From contig NZ_CP043661.1 of the NCBI RefSeq assembly GCF_014217565.1, positions 2,852,001-2,916,000 on the forward strand: 64,000 nt of DNA. The letters run 5' to 3'. Position 1 is the first letter of the stretch; every line of letters begins with the position of its first letter. Below are positions 55,428-64,000 of the stretch, one piece after another. The notes under the pieces were generated by a model. That model ran no database searches. It was given only the letters and a program-made list of their open reading frames with translations, and was not told the origin of the DNA. The translations under genes and the position numbers were made by a program. The DNA is from Kribbella qitaiheensis (lineage in GTDB: Bacteria > Actinomycetota > Actinomycetes > Propionibacteriales > Kribbellaceae).

Positions 55428-57559
55428 CGGCAACTCAACCTGGCCTTCGCACGCTGTCGCTTAGCGACCGCTACCGCAGCGACAAGGAAGACGTCGTCGC
55501 CACCTTCTATCTGCCGGCATTCACTGTCGCGACTAGATACAGCCGCGCGGTCGGCTACTTCACGTCAACGAGCCTGGCGTTGTTTGCCCGTGGCATCGAG
55601 GCATTCACCGCACGTGGTGGCGAGATGCGGCTGGTCGCCTCACCTCACCTCAACGAGGACGATCTGATCGACATCGAGCGCGGGTATGACATCCGGGCCG
55701 TGGTCGAGCGCGCGACTCTACGAGAGCTGGACAGTGAGCAAAAAGAGATTGTGCTCGACGGGTTGGGTCTACTTGGACGCTTAGTTGCCCGGGGCCAGCT
55801 CGAGATCAAGCTGGCATTCGTTCAGCAAGGTGGCGGTGTTGGGATCTATCACGAGAAGATCGGCATCTTTCGAGATGGTCTCGGTGATCTGGTCGCCTTC
55901 ACCGGCAGCAGCAATGAGACCTTCGGTGGACTCATGGCTAACTTTGAGTCAATCGAGGTCTATCGCGGATGGGAGGCCGTCGACGGATCACGGGCGCTTC
56001 GATTGGAGGCCGATTTTGAGGCGCTCTGGTCAGACCAGACACCGCACCTTAGCGTCGAACCGTTTCCTGAGGTCGCTCGGGATCGGCTAATCAAGCTCGG
56101 CAACGATCGTCCGCAGCGACCGTTGCCGGCGCGGGATGATGCTCTCCTTCCTCCAACCGTCACCACCAGCGGTCCAGCGCGGCTCGTCATCCCTAGCTTC
56201 ATGACTGTCCGCGACTACCAGCGTGAGGCGGTGGAGGCATGGCTCAAACAACGAGGCCGCGGCATGCTCAAGATGGCCACCGGTACAGGTAAAACGAAGA
56301 CCGCGATGGTCGCCGCGACACAGATTGCAAACGTGCTCCGGCAGCGAGAAGAACCGCTAATCCTCCTGATCCTCGCACCTCTACAGCACTTGGTCGATCA
56401 GTGGATCACGGAGGTCGAGGACTTCGGCGTGCGTCCGATAGCCGTCTACGAGTCGAGCCAGAAATGGCTGCCGATCGTCGAGGACCAACTGAACGAGGCA
56501 CGCATGGGCCAGCGCCCCGTTGTCGCCCTAGTTGCCACAAATGCCTCTTACGCAGGCGAAAAGTTTCAGTCCGTGCTGTCGCGGATCACGCAGCCCTTGC
56601 TCGTCATCGCTGACGAGGCCCACAACCTCGGCTCGTCAACCTACCGTTCGGCCCTGCCGCAGAACGCCACATACAGACTGGCCTTGTCCGCGACACCGGA
56701 GCGCTGGTTCGACGACGATGGCAGTGATGCGCTCATCGACTACTTCGGCCCGATCGTGTTCGAGCTTGGCCTCGGCAAGGCAATCGAGATGGGTGCCCTA
56801 ACGCGCTATCTGTACTCGCCGCGCCTAGTGGAGCTAAACGAGGCCGAGACCCACCTCTATGTGGAGCTGACTGCTCAGATCGCCACTCGGATCGGAGCCG
56901 GCGATGACCTTAAGAACGCCGATCCGGCATCACCTCTAGGATTCCTGCTACGCCAGCGGGCAGGGATACTCGGTCATGCCGAGGGCAAGTTGGCAGCGCT
57001 GAAGTCTGATCTCGCGCACCGCGGGGATTCGTGGTTTCAGCTCATCTACTGTGCTGAGGGCCGGAGGCCGACCGAGCCAGGCGAACCGTCCGGTCCGAAC
57101 CAGCTCCAAGATTCAATGCGGATGGTCGGGAACGAGCTGCACATGTCAGCTCACTCATACATCTCGGAGACACCGCGCGCCGAGCGCAAGGTTCTCCTAC
57201 GCCGTTTCGGCACAGGCAACGACCTCCAAGTGCTGGTCGCAATGAGATGCCTCGACGAGGGAGTGGATATCCCGGACGCCCGGACGGGATACCTGCTCGC
57301 CAGTAGTTCAAACCCACGCCAGTTCATTCAGCGCCGCGGACGTCTGCTTCGCCGCGCTGAAGGCAAGGACCGCGCCGAGATCCTGGACTACCTGGCGGTG
57401 CCGCCATCAAGCACGCCAGTGAACTTCGAGGTCGAGAGGAGCCTGCTCACCCGTGAGCTCGAACGGGCCAATGAATTCGGCAAGTTGTCCGAGAACTACG
57501 AAACAACGCTTCGGGTGTTGCGCCCGCTCAAGAAGCGTTACCAGCTCATGGACATGTAG
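55424..57559 (+). CDS. PLD-DEAD/DEAH helicase, DNA phosphorothioation system restriction enzyme type
   Basis: 711 residues. The N-terminal phospholipase-D-like nuclease domain has YHEKIGIFRDG (HxK, about 142) and FTGSSNETFGG (about 160). The SF2 helicase core has Walker A MATGTGKTKTAM (about 285), DEAH box VIADEAHNLGSST (about 396), SATPERW and motif VI FIQRRGRLLRRAEGK (about 634). The arrangement matches the family named DNA phosphorothioation system restriction enzyme, usually encoded beside dnd genes. The role is ATP-driven attack on DNA lacking the PT mark. Confidence 0.82.
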   Translation: MTATQPGLRTLSLSDRYRSDKEDVVATFYLPAFTVATRYSRAVGYFTSTSLALFARGIEAFTARGGEMRLVASPHLNEDDLIDIERGYDIRAVVERATLRELDSEQKEIVLDGLGLLGRLVARGQLEIKLAFVQQGGGVGIYHEKIGIFRDGLGDLVAFTGSSNETFGGLMANFESIEVYRGWEAVDGSRALRLEADFEALWSDQTPHLSVEPFPEVARDRLIKLGNDRPQRPLPARDDALLPPTVTTSGPARLVIPSFMTVRDYQREAVEAWLKQRGRGMLKMATGTGKTKTAMVAATQIANVLRQREEPLILLILAPLQHLVDQWITEVEDFGVRPIAVYESSQKWLPIVEDQLNEARMGQRPVVALVATNASYAGEKFQSVLSRITQPLLVIADEAHNLGSSTYRSALPQNATYRLALSATPERWFDDDGSDALIDYFGPIVFELGLGKAIEMGALTRYLYSPRLVELNEAETHLYVELTAQIATRIGAGDDLKNADPASPLGFLLRQRAGILGHAEGKLAALKSDLAHRGDSWFQLIYCAEGRRPTEPGEPSGPNQLQDSMRMVGNELHMSAHSYISETPRAERKVLLRRFGTGNDLQVLVAMRCLDEGVDIPDARTGYLLASSSNPRQFIQRRGRLLRRAEGKDRAEILDYLAVPPSSTPVNFEVERSLLTRELERANEFGKLSENYETTLRVLRPLKKRYQLMDM

Positions 57560-57600
57560 GAGCGGTGAATGAAGAACACCACGTTAATGGAGGTCAGGCA

Positions 57601-57762
57601 GTGACCGAAGGTCGCACCGAGAAGCAGGTGCTCGAAGAATTGAGTGCCGAGGAGCGGGCGCTTCTTAAGCGCGTGCTGGAGATCGAGCGGGCGAAGCTGC
57701 ACCTGACCGCCTACGACGCCACGGATGACCTGCTCGCCGCCGTGAAGGAGATCCTTCCATGA
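57601..57762 (+). CDS. Small helical protein of the restriction module
   Basis: 53 residues from GTG 57601, which sits 7 bp after GGAGG (a longer GTG start at 57565 is possible). Mostly helical and charged: TEKQVLEELSAEERALLKRV, LEIERAKLHLTAYDATDDLL. It overlaps the DndD-like gene by 4 bp (ATGA). It may be a structural adaptor; no known domain. Confidence 0.6.
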   Translation: MTEGRTEKQVLEELSAEERALLKRVLEIERAKLHLTAYDATDDLLAAVKEILP

Positions 57763-59816
57763 GACTGCAGTCGATCACGCTGACCAACTTCCGCCAGTTC
57801 GCGGACGTGCAGACCTTCGATCTGACGTCGGACTCAGTCAGGCCGGTTTCGCTGCTCTTCGGAGCCAACGGCGCCGGCAAAACCACCTTTCTGAACGCTT
57901 TCACGTGGGCGCTCTATGGCACGATGTCAGATGACGTTGAGCAGCAGGACCGCATGATCACGGACAGTATCTGGCGAGCGCTGCCGATCGGCGACTCGGC
58001 CGAGGTGGCAGTCGAGGTGCGTTTCGACCACGAGGGGCGGGACTACCGGGTTCTCCGGAGCGCAGCGCTCCGGAAAGAATCGGACCAACAGGGCGTGTTC
58101 TCCCCCAAAGTCCAGTTGTGGACGACGAAGCCCGACGGCTCGTCAGAGACCGTAGGGGCACCTCAGGAGACGATCCACAGTATTCTCCCTCGCGGGGTTA
58201 GCCGGTCTTTCTTCTTCAACGGTGAGCGCATCGAGAATCTGGTCAAGAAGGGCGCCTACGCCGAGGTCCAGAAGGACATCAAGGTGCTACTCGATCTGGA
58301 ACAGGTCGAGCGAGCCATCGCCCACCTGCCGAAGGTCGACAGGAAGCTAACCGCGGACCTCAAGAAGCACGGCGGCGACAAGGCCAGCGGGATCCAAGAG
58401 GCGATCGACGTCCTGGACGAGCGGGAGACGGCCGCCCAGGAGGAGCTGAAGGTCCTTGAGAGTGACCTAGCGACCTTGACTGAGGAACGCGACAGCGTCA
58501 CCGATCTGCTTCGCCAGCATGCCGAGTCGGCGCCGATCCAGGCGGAACGTGATGCCGTCGGTAACGAGCTAGAGGAAGCCCGTTCGGCACGGGACGCTGC
58601 AATCGCTGAGCGTGCGCTTCTAGTGGCCACCCGTGGCTTCCAAGCCTTTACCGATACCCTCAGCGAATCCACGGCGGCAATGGCTCAGAGCCTTTACCAG
58701 AAAGGCGCCCTTCCGGCGCCGCTGAAGAGAGAGTTCGTCGACCAACTCCTCGATGATGGCTCATGCATCTGCGGCACGCCGCTGACTGAACACTCAGTGC
58801 CGTGGGAGCACGTTAAGGACTGGCGTCAGCGGGCCGGGCTGCAGGCGGTCGAGACAGCTTGGCAGCAGCTGAGCGGTCAGATCGCGCCACTCTCGGCGGC
58901 GCGAGACGAGCTGTGTGACTCGCTCGCCGCACTGATGAAGCGGATCGGGGCCGAACGCGATCGGGTCACACGCCTGGAGGAGCGCAAGTCCGAGCTGGAC
59001 GGCAAGCTGCGCGACAGCCGTATGGAGGATGTGCAGGCGCTGGAGACAAATCGCATGGAACTCGATGGTCGCATCGGCGTCAAGCAACAGCGCATCGGCG
59101 CAGTGAAGGCAGAGCTCCAGACGATCGCCAAGGAGGTCGATCAGAAGACCAAGGAGCGTTCGCGGGCGGTGGTGACCGACGAGCTCGCCACGAAGGCTCG
59201 CTCTCGCTCCGACCTCGTGCAGTCGGTCAAGCGGGCGCTGGAAGACATTTTGGCGATCCGTGAAGAGGACATACGGCGACGTCTCGACGCGGAACTCAAG
59301 GCGGTATTCAAAAGCATTACACACCAAAACCATGTTCCGACGCTCAGCGCTGGCTTCGAGCTGACTCTCTACAAGGACGTCAACGGCGTCCAGCTACCAG
59401 TGCCGAAGTCGACAGGCGAGAACCAGATTCTCAGCCTGAGCTTCGTTGCCGCGGTATCCAAGCTGGCCCGTGAGATCCGCAAGGAGCGCCGCGCGGAGGG
59501 CGACTCGGTCGAGGACGCCGGCACATACCCAATCGTCATGGACGCCGCCTTCGGATCTCTCGACCAGGACTACCAGGAGGCAGTCTCTCGAGCGTTGGCC
59601 AAGATGGCGCCGCAGCTGGTCGTATTGGTCAGCAAGAGCCAGGGCCTCGGCAAGGTCGTTACCGAGCTCATGCCCTACGTCAGTCATCTCGGTGTCATCG
59701 AGACACACACCACCGCACCAGGAAGCGTGTCCGACGACATCGAGCTGGAGGGTATGTCTTATCCATACATCCGAGCGGCAGAGTCCGACCATTCCGAACT
59801 AAAGGTGATCAAATGA
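57759..59816 (+). CDS. DndD-like SMC/Rad50-type ATPase of the restriction module
   Basis: 685 residues. Walker A is LLFGANGAGKTTFLNAFTWA (about 32-51). The DndD hallmark FFFNGERIENLVKKGAYAEV lies at about 150. Long coiled coils cover about 200-270 and 370-480, with a short Cys pair (CICGTPL, about 336) at the apex. The signature-like segment STGENQILSLSFVAAVSKLA lies near 552 and Walker B PIVMDAAFGSLDQDYQEA near 590. It is a paralogue of the dndD at 62184 but belongs to the restriction operon. Confidence 0.82.
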   Translation: MRLQSITLTNFRQFADVQTFDLTSDSVRPVSLLFGANGAGKTTFLNAFTWALYGTMSDDVEQQDRMITDSIWRALPIGDSAEVAVEVRFDHEGRDYRVLRSAALRKESDQQGVFSPKVQLWTTKPDGSSETVGAPQETIHSILPRGVSRSFFFNGERIENLVKKGAYAEVQKDIKVLLDLEQVERAIAHLPKVDRKLTADLKKHGGDKASGIQEAIDVLDERETAAQEELKVLESDLATLTEERDSVTDLLRQHAESAPIQAERDAVGNELEEARSARDAAIAERALLVATRGFQAFTDTLSESTAAMAQSLYQKGALPAPLKREFVDQLLDDGSCICGTPLTEHSVPWEHVKDWRQRAGLQAVETAWQQLSGQIAPLSAARDELCDSLAALMKRIGAERDRVTRLEERKSELDGKLRDSRMEDVQALETNRMELDGRIGVKQQRIGAVKAELQTIAKEVDQKTKERSRAVVTDELATKARSRSDLVQSVKRALEDILAIREEDIRRRLDAELKAVFKSITHQNHVPTLSAGFELTLYKDVNGVQLPVPKSTGENQILSLSFVAAVSKLAREIRKERRAEGDSVEDAGTYPIVMDAAFGSLDQDYQEAVSRALAKMAPQLVVLVSKSQGLGKVVTELMPYVSHLGVIETHTTAPGSVSDDIELEGMSYPYIRAAESDHSELKVIK

Positions 59817-60286
59817 CGATCGCACTCGCCGACGTACGCGTCCGTCGGCCGCAGCAGCATGAGGCTCTGATGCAGGAGCTGCAGAACGAGGCCAACTTCC
59901 CGACCTTCCGCGACATACTGCTGTTCTCGGCGGCCGTCGGTTACCGCCAGGAACGCAGCGTGCCGTTCTCTGCTGCAGCTGGCGACCCAATCCGTTACGA
60001 GACTCTCACCGGCCCAGCTTTTAGTGACACGCTCGTCAGCATGATCGCAGCCAACGTCGTGGCTGAGGACCCGGAGATAATGGATGCAGTGCGGATCGAA
60101 GAACGGATCAAGATCTTCGAGGAATACGCGAACGGGGGACTCGAATTCATCCAGGAACAAGTGAATGTCCGGCATCAGCCGGCCGCTCTCGTGGTGGTCG
60201 ACCTCGTCGCCGAGGCATTTACGGAGAGCGGAGGCGCCAAGCCGGTATCAGTCGACGAGCTGCTGAGCGGCGTCACCTGGGGTTGA
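59813..60286 (+). CDS. Dnd system-associated protein 4-like
   Basis: 157 residues overlapping the DndD-like gene by 4 bp. Key segments are VRVRRPQQHEALMQELQNEA, FPTFRDILLFSAAVGYRQER, FSDTLVSMIAANVVAEDPEI and EERIKIFEEYANGGLEFIQE. The last is the conserved signature I associate with dnd-associated protein 4. It is the final gene of the restriction module, with its stop 66 bp from the convergent methyltransferase stop. Molecular role unknown. Confidence 0.72.
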   Translation: MTIALADVRVRRPQQHEALMQELQNEANFPTFRDILLFSAAVGYRQERSVPFSAAAGDPIRYETLTGPAFSDTLVSMIAANVVAEDPEIMDAVRIEERIKIFEEYANGGLEFIQEQVNVRHQPAALVVVDLVAEAFTESGGAKPVSVDELLSGVTWG

Positions 60287-60352
60287 TCCCCCGGCCCAAT
60301 GGAGCATCGCGATTGGCCGACAAGGTTGCGACTATCCTATCGGCGCCCAAGG

Positions 60353-61795
60353 TTAGCTCCGCTTGAGGCGATGACCCTGAACGGTGACACCCGCCTTCGC
60401 CATGGTGCTCTGCCAGCCGACGAGAGTTCCGATGGAGCTGGGCTGTTCGTACAGACCGGCTCGGACCTCGGCGCGGGTTAATCGCTCATACAGCGGGCGC
60501 CGAGGATCATCGGCTCCGACGAACTCCTCTTTGCGGTGAAGCAGCGGTGGATTGTCAGACCTGGTGTAGTTCCGCCAGTCGACGCTGAGCTTCTTTAGGT
60601 TGACCGTGATGGCTGCCGCCAGAGTTGGGTGAGCATCGCGGTCGAATCGCGGGTATACCAGGTACGAAACCTGCGGGTCCGTTACCGAGAGTTTGATCAG
60701 GTTGGCTTGCTCGATAGTTCCGCAGAGGACTCGAGCACACCCCTCGTAGACCTGTAGAAGCGGAGGCAGCTGCGCAAGGGCCGACCGGTGGACGTAGAGC
60801 GAGGTCGGCGTCTGCTTGCCGACCGAGGATCCCCGTGCAGGGAGGTAGATCATCGTCTGGTCGCCGGCGCCGTACAGCAGCCGATCTGCTTGAAGACATG
60901 CTTCGCGATACGTGCTGAAGTGTGCCTTGATGTCCCGAGCCAGCGTGGTCCCAAGCTGGGTGAGTCGGGGACGTCGTCCGAAGCGGGACAGCGCAACGTA
61001 GATTAGTAACTCAGCACGTCTCTGACGAGCCACCTGTTCCCAGTAGTCAGCGTCAGTGACCTGCCGGATGAGTTGAGTACCCCTCCCAATCGTGCCAAGA
61101 GCGTCAATCACCAATCGTTCGTCATCAGCGGACAGTTCTCCCTTACGAGGCGGTCGCCCGTGCCCCGACAGGAAGCTCATGATCGGCGCGAGGATGTCCG
61201 AGTACTTCTCGTACATCTGATGCGGATCAACTCGCATACGCGGGCGGTAGCTATACACACGCCGAGCCAGGAACTGCTGTTCGTCGGCCGCGTCTCGAAA
61301 AACGTAGAAAATGCCGGGAGCGGCCGCCACCGGCTCGACCTCTAAGGCTTGGCGGATCCAATCCGCCAGTTCGGACTGTTGGAAGAACTTCTGGAACGTA
61401 CCGGTCTTGGTGACGAGGCCATCCCCCATTGGGATGCCCACCAGATCTCGCGACTCCCACACCAGACGGGCGGATACCACCAGAAGTCGCCGAGCTAGAT
61501 CCCAGGCGGATCGGAGGGTGTTGGCGCGTTCGATCGGATCCTCGATGACGTTTACAACGTATCCCAGGTTAACCACATCGGCGGCTCGCCGCTCGACGTT
61601 CGGGCGGTGAGCGGGATCCCAACCATCGACGCGGAAGCCGAGGGCATTGAGGCTGCGGACATCTCCGCCACGTCCGCAGCCGTAGTCGAACACTGTCATC
61701 GACTCTGCAAGCAGTTGATCCGAGAGCACCGTTGCGATGGGACGGGAGATAGCGCTCCGAGACATCGCCGTCCGGTGCCGCGGAACCTCGTGCAC
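60353..61795 (-). CDS. DNA phosphorothioation-associated putative methyltransferase
   Basis: 480 residues, GTG 61795. The N-terminal part HRTAMSRSAISRPIATVLSD is followed by SAM motif I TVFDYGCGRGGDVRSLNALG (about 35-54), the acidic GWDP and VVNVIEDPIERANTLRSAWD. The C-terminal half is family-specific (YHVHRSALAQLP-like region, CGTIEQANLIKLSVTDPQVS). This matches the methyltransferase family that travels with dnd clusters. Its start overlaps the dndE stop by one base, so it is part of the modification operon. Confidence 0.83.
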   Translation of the reverse strand: MHEVPRHRTAMSRSAISRPIATVLSDQLLAESMTVFDYGCGRGGDVRSLNALGFRVDGWDPAHRPNVERRAADVVNLGYVVNVIEDPIERANTLRSAWDLARRLLVVSARLVWESRDLVGIPMGDGLVTKTGTFQKFFQQSELADWIRQALEVEPVAAAPGIFYVFRDAADEQQFLARRVYSYRPRMRVDPHQMYEKYSDILAPIMSFLSGHGRPPRKGELSADDERLVIDALGTIGRGTQLIRQVTDADYWEQVARQRRAELLIYVALSRFGRRPRLTQLGTTLARDIKAHFSTYREACLQADRLLYGAGDQTMIYLPARGSSVGKQTPTSLYVHRSALAQLPPLLQVYEGCARVLCGTIEQANLIKLSVTDPQVSYLVYPRFDRDAHPTLAAAITVNLKKLSVDWRNYTRSDNPPLLHRKEEFVGADDPRRPLYERLTRAEVRAGLYEQPSSIGTLVGWQSTMAKAGVTVQGHRLKRS

Positions 61796-62184
61796 TACGC
61801 CGCCGATTCGTCCAGGGCCAGGCGCGTAAGACCGACAATGTCAGTCACCCGAGGATCGCCAACGAGGTATCCGATGCCGCGGTGTAGATGCAGGCGGAAC
61901 TGTTGAGCAAGCGTCTCCTCGTCAAGCTCCAGGCCGTCTGTGTGGCAGCGGTATCGCAGGAGCGCCCACAGCTCGTCGCCATGGTTTCCAGCGAACACCC
62001 GCCATGTCATCTCAACGTTGCTGTCGAGGACGAGCTTCACAGTCGGCGGTTTCGCCGGCTCCACAAGGGATCGGCAGAGCGCCCATCGACAGAGGACGTT
62101 CCAGTGTGCGATCCCGGTCCGGCGCTTCAGCGTGATGAGCTGATCACGAGCCGACTGAGCCAGCCGGATGTGTTCGAGTGGCAT
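61795..62184 (-). CDS. dndE: DNA sulfur modification protein DndE
   Basis: 129 residues, ATG 62184 overlapping the dndD stop (TGATG). Sequence features fit DndE: MPLEHIRLAQSARDQLITLK, RRTGIAHWNVLCRWALCRSL, NVEMTWRVFAGNHGDELWAL and LHLHRGIGYLVGDPRVTDI. DndE binds nicked DNA and is needed with DndC and DndD to insert sulfur into the DNA backbone. Confidence 0.88.
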   Translation of the reverse strand: MPLEHIRLAQSARDQLITLKRRTGIAHWNVLCRWALCRSLVEPAKPPTVKLVLDSNVEMTWRVFAGNHGDELWALLRYRCHTDGLELDEETLAQQFRLHLHRGIGYLVGDPRVTDIVGLTRLALDESAA

Positions 62185-64000
62185 CAGTTCTCGTCCTCCC
62201 AAAAGTAGCCAGGCACAACCGTCGTGCCGTTGGTAGAGCTGTCGAACACCAAACGGTACGAGCGCCCGATATGGGGATGCAGTTGCTTATACGACTCCGC
62301 GTCGATCTCGGTGTCAGTCGATAGCAGGAGAACCTGGTGGCTGGCGTGCGGAAAGTACCGACTCAGGAGGTGCTCACGATGCGTTCGATCGAGCCGGCCA
62401 AGCGGGGTATCGACAACGACCGGGAGCGGCTGGCCCGCGGCGCGAGCAAGGCCCCACAGCAGCGCGACCGCAAGCAGTTGCCGCTCACCCGCCGACAACT
62501 GTTCCGCGTGAATCTGACTCCCGTCAGGACGTGCAAGCTCGACTGAGTAGGTTTCAGGATCGATCGACACGGCGCTGATCAGCGCATCCTTACGCATGAG
62601 CCGCTTGAGCGCTTCCAGAATCAGCTCGCTGATACGCGTCAGATGCCGGCGAGTTGCCGCCGTTCGCAGTTTCTCTAGGGTCTCTCGGACCCGGTCAGCA
62701 TGGTCAACGATTCGTCGACCATCATCCGCCTCAAGGTTCGCATGGGCTGCCCGATTCAGCGCTGATTCGTGAGCCGCGTCCGCCCGCCCGCGTTCGTTAC
62801 GAATTGAGGCGTGCTGCTCATCAGCATGGGCCATCGCCGTCTGAGCCCGAATTAGATCATCCGATGCCTCGTCGCGCTGCTTTGCCAGAGGCGCAAGTGT
62901 TTCGGGGTCAGGCATGGCGACGAGCAGGCGCTCTGCCTGATCCAGCTCGATCCGAAGCGCGTCCCGTCGCAGCACGAGGGCCTGGAGACGCCGCTCGACT
63001 GTCGGCAGCGCCGTAGTCAACGCCTCGAACGGCGCCGCGTCACCGACGCCAGCGATCGCTACCTCGTCCGCGGACTGCTGTCGAGCCTGTCGGTCTTCGA
63101 GAAGAAAGCTCTCAAGGGAGGCGATGAGAGCAGCGCGAGTCTTTCCCTCACGTAGCTTCGCAATGATGCTGTCGTCTCGCTCAGACATCACATCGATGGC
63201 GACCCTATTGCGGGCAGCGGCGGCCTCCCGTCGGGCCTGATCAGCGAGAGCCGAAAGCTGCGAGGACACCTGAAGTAGCGGTGCCAGGTCGCCGGCTTCG
63301 TCCCGAAGTTCTTCTTCGAGCCGGTCTAGCTCATGCCGGAGCGCTTTAACGGATGCCTCGGCACCATCGCGCTTCTGCAGGAGGTCCCCACCAGCTGACC
63401 GATATGCTTCACTTGCCTCAAACAACCGCTTCTCCGCGCGCTCAGTATCGAGTCGCTTCGCGGCAAGAGTTGCAAAGGCTGTCTCCTCTGACTGCCTGAG
63501 GGCAGTCGCAACCCGTTGCTTCTCCTCAAACTCATGCCGCAGCTCATCCGGCACCTGCTGCGATCGATGGCGACGGCGCACTACGGCCAGGTCTGTCGTC
63601 AGCCGCTGGACTAGATCGAGGCCGAGCAGTGCATCTAGGGCAGTGTTGACCACCTGGCGCGAGCGTTCCAGGTCGGCCAGGGCTTCGATCTGCTCGCCGT
63701 CGAAGAAGAACAAACCAGCGATTCCGCGAGGCAGGAACGTCTCGACGTGCTCACTCCACGTCGTGGTGAGAGCTGCGTCGTGTCGACCATCCACCAGGAC
63801 ATCCAGGATCTCTCGCATCGAGGCACCGGTGGACATCCACCTTCGACGAATCCTGTACTCCCGTGCAGCGCCTTGCTGGTAGGCAGTAAACGCGAGCTCA
63901 ACACCGGCGCCCTCTGTGTGTGGCACACCATGATGAATCAGTGCGCGAAGGTAGTTGTCGTAGCTACCAGACCTACGCCCGGAGACAGGAGCAAGCGAAC
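62184..64000 (-). CDS. dndD: DNA sulfur modification protein DndD (5' end outside the window)
   Basis: The last 604 or so residues are inside the window, and the frame is open to 64000. Visible parts are the upstream RRSGSYDNYLRALIHHG, the hallmark GIAGLFFFDGEQIEALADLE, and long coiled coils (DEASDDLIRAQTAMAHADEQ, RQARQQSADEVAIAG). The ABC signature is LSAGERQLLAVALLWGLARA and Walker B LPVVVDTPLGRLDRTHREHL, followed by HQVLLLSTDTEID. Walker A lies beyond the edge. It is an SMC-like ATPase that nicks or remodels DNA for sulfur insertion; dndC/dndB would be expected further right. Confidence 0.9.
   Translation of the reverse strand, partial: SLAPVSGRRSGSYDNYLRALIHHGVPHTEGAGVELAFTAYQQGAAREYRIRRRWMSTGASMREILDVLVDGRHDAALTTTWSEHVETFLPRGIAGLFFFDGEQIEALADLERSRQVVNTALDALLGLDLVQRLTTDLAVVRRRHRSQQVPDELRHEFEEKQRVATALRQSEETAFATLAAKRLDTERAEKRLFEASEAYRSAGGDLLQKRDGAEASVKALRHELDRLEEELRDEAGDLAPLLQVSSQLSALADQARREAAAARNRVAIDVMSERDDSIIAKLREGKTRAALIASLESFLLEDRQARQQSADEVAIAGVGDAAPFEALTTALPTVERRLQALVLRRDALRIELDQAERLLVAMPDPETLAPLAKQRDEASDDLIRAQTAMAHADEQHASIRNERGRADAAHESALNRAAHANLEADDGRRIVDHADRVRETLEKLRTAATRRHLTRISELILEALKRLMRKDALISAVSIDPETYSVELARPDGSQIHAEQLSAGERQLLAVALLWGLARAAGQPLPVVVDTPLGRLDRTHREHLLSRYFPHASHQVLLLSTDTEIDAESYKQLHPHIGRSYRLVFDSSTNGTTVVPGYFWEDEN

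Overview
The window reads as the chromosome of a high-GC actinomycete. Signs are strong G/C at third codon positions, many GTG starts, AGGAGG-type ribosome binding sites, YcnI/CopC copper genes, a large RHS protein and actinobacterial-style helix-turn-helix (HTH) genes. A Kribbella-like member of the Propionibacteriales would fit, but the genus is an inference. No rRNA, tRNA or CRISPR array was seen.

Region 1 (1-18.1 kb) is mostly ordinary chromosome. It holds a copper-handling cluster (a partial secreted protein, CopC, YcnI and a Met/His-rich membrane protein), an alpha/beta hydrolase, a ROK-family protein, a pentapeptide-repeat protein and a GH2 fragment. Next come a divergent TetR/hydrolase pair with a clear inverted-repeat operator, a secreted phosphatase-like protein, a LuxR-type regulator, a frameshifted DUF3800 gene and a UvrA-like drug-resistance ATPase. 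A VOC protein, a DHFR-like reductase, FdhA-type formaldehyde dehydrogenase, a secreted subtilase and a dimeric alpha/beta-barrel protein complete the region.

Region 2 (18.2-34.0 kb) is accessory. A truncated bile-acid:sodium symporter marks its left border. Then come a candidate immunity protein, a 2103-residue RHS polymorphic-toxin protein and, divergently, a 1352-residue FG-GAP/ricin-lectin secreted protein. A redox cluster follows (frameshifted haloalkane dehalogenase, PPOX protein, NmrA protein, HxlR regulator), then a decayed tyrosine recombinase.

Region 3 (34.4-49.4 kb) holds a Wadjet/MksBEFG-like SMC defence operon: kleisin-like, two small winged-helix (KITE-like) proteins, SMC ATPase and Toprim nuclease. 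After it come DUF2690 proteins, an HTH-DUF2690 gene split by an IS3-family insertion with 27-bp inverted repeats and a 3-bp duplication, and an XRE-ImmA/IrrE protease with its partner. A second recombinase remnant closes the region.

Region 4 (49.4-64.0 kb) is a phosphorothioation (Dnd) defence island. On the minus strand lie a HEPN-like protein, an HNH nuclease and a DGQHR (DndB-like) protein. On the plus strand is a five-gene restriction module: a sigma-region-4/alpha-CTD/HARE-like protein, a PLD-DEAD helicase, a small protein, a DndD-like ATPase and a dnd-associated protein 4-like protein. Convergent to it are a PT-associated methyltransferase, dndE and dndD; dndD runs off the right edge.

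Five copies or fragments of one tandem-HTH gene (18.2, 29.8, 33.4, 41.9 and 49.0 kb), all on the plus strand, sit between these modules. Two directly follow recombinase remnants and two begin next to palindromes. They give the accessory region a direct-repeat cassette layout. At least seven genes carry single-base frameshifts, several in short C/G runs, so base-level accuracy of the sequence should be kept in mind.
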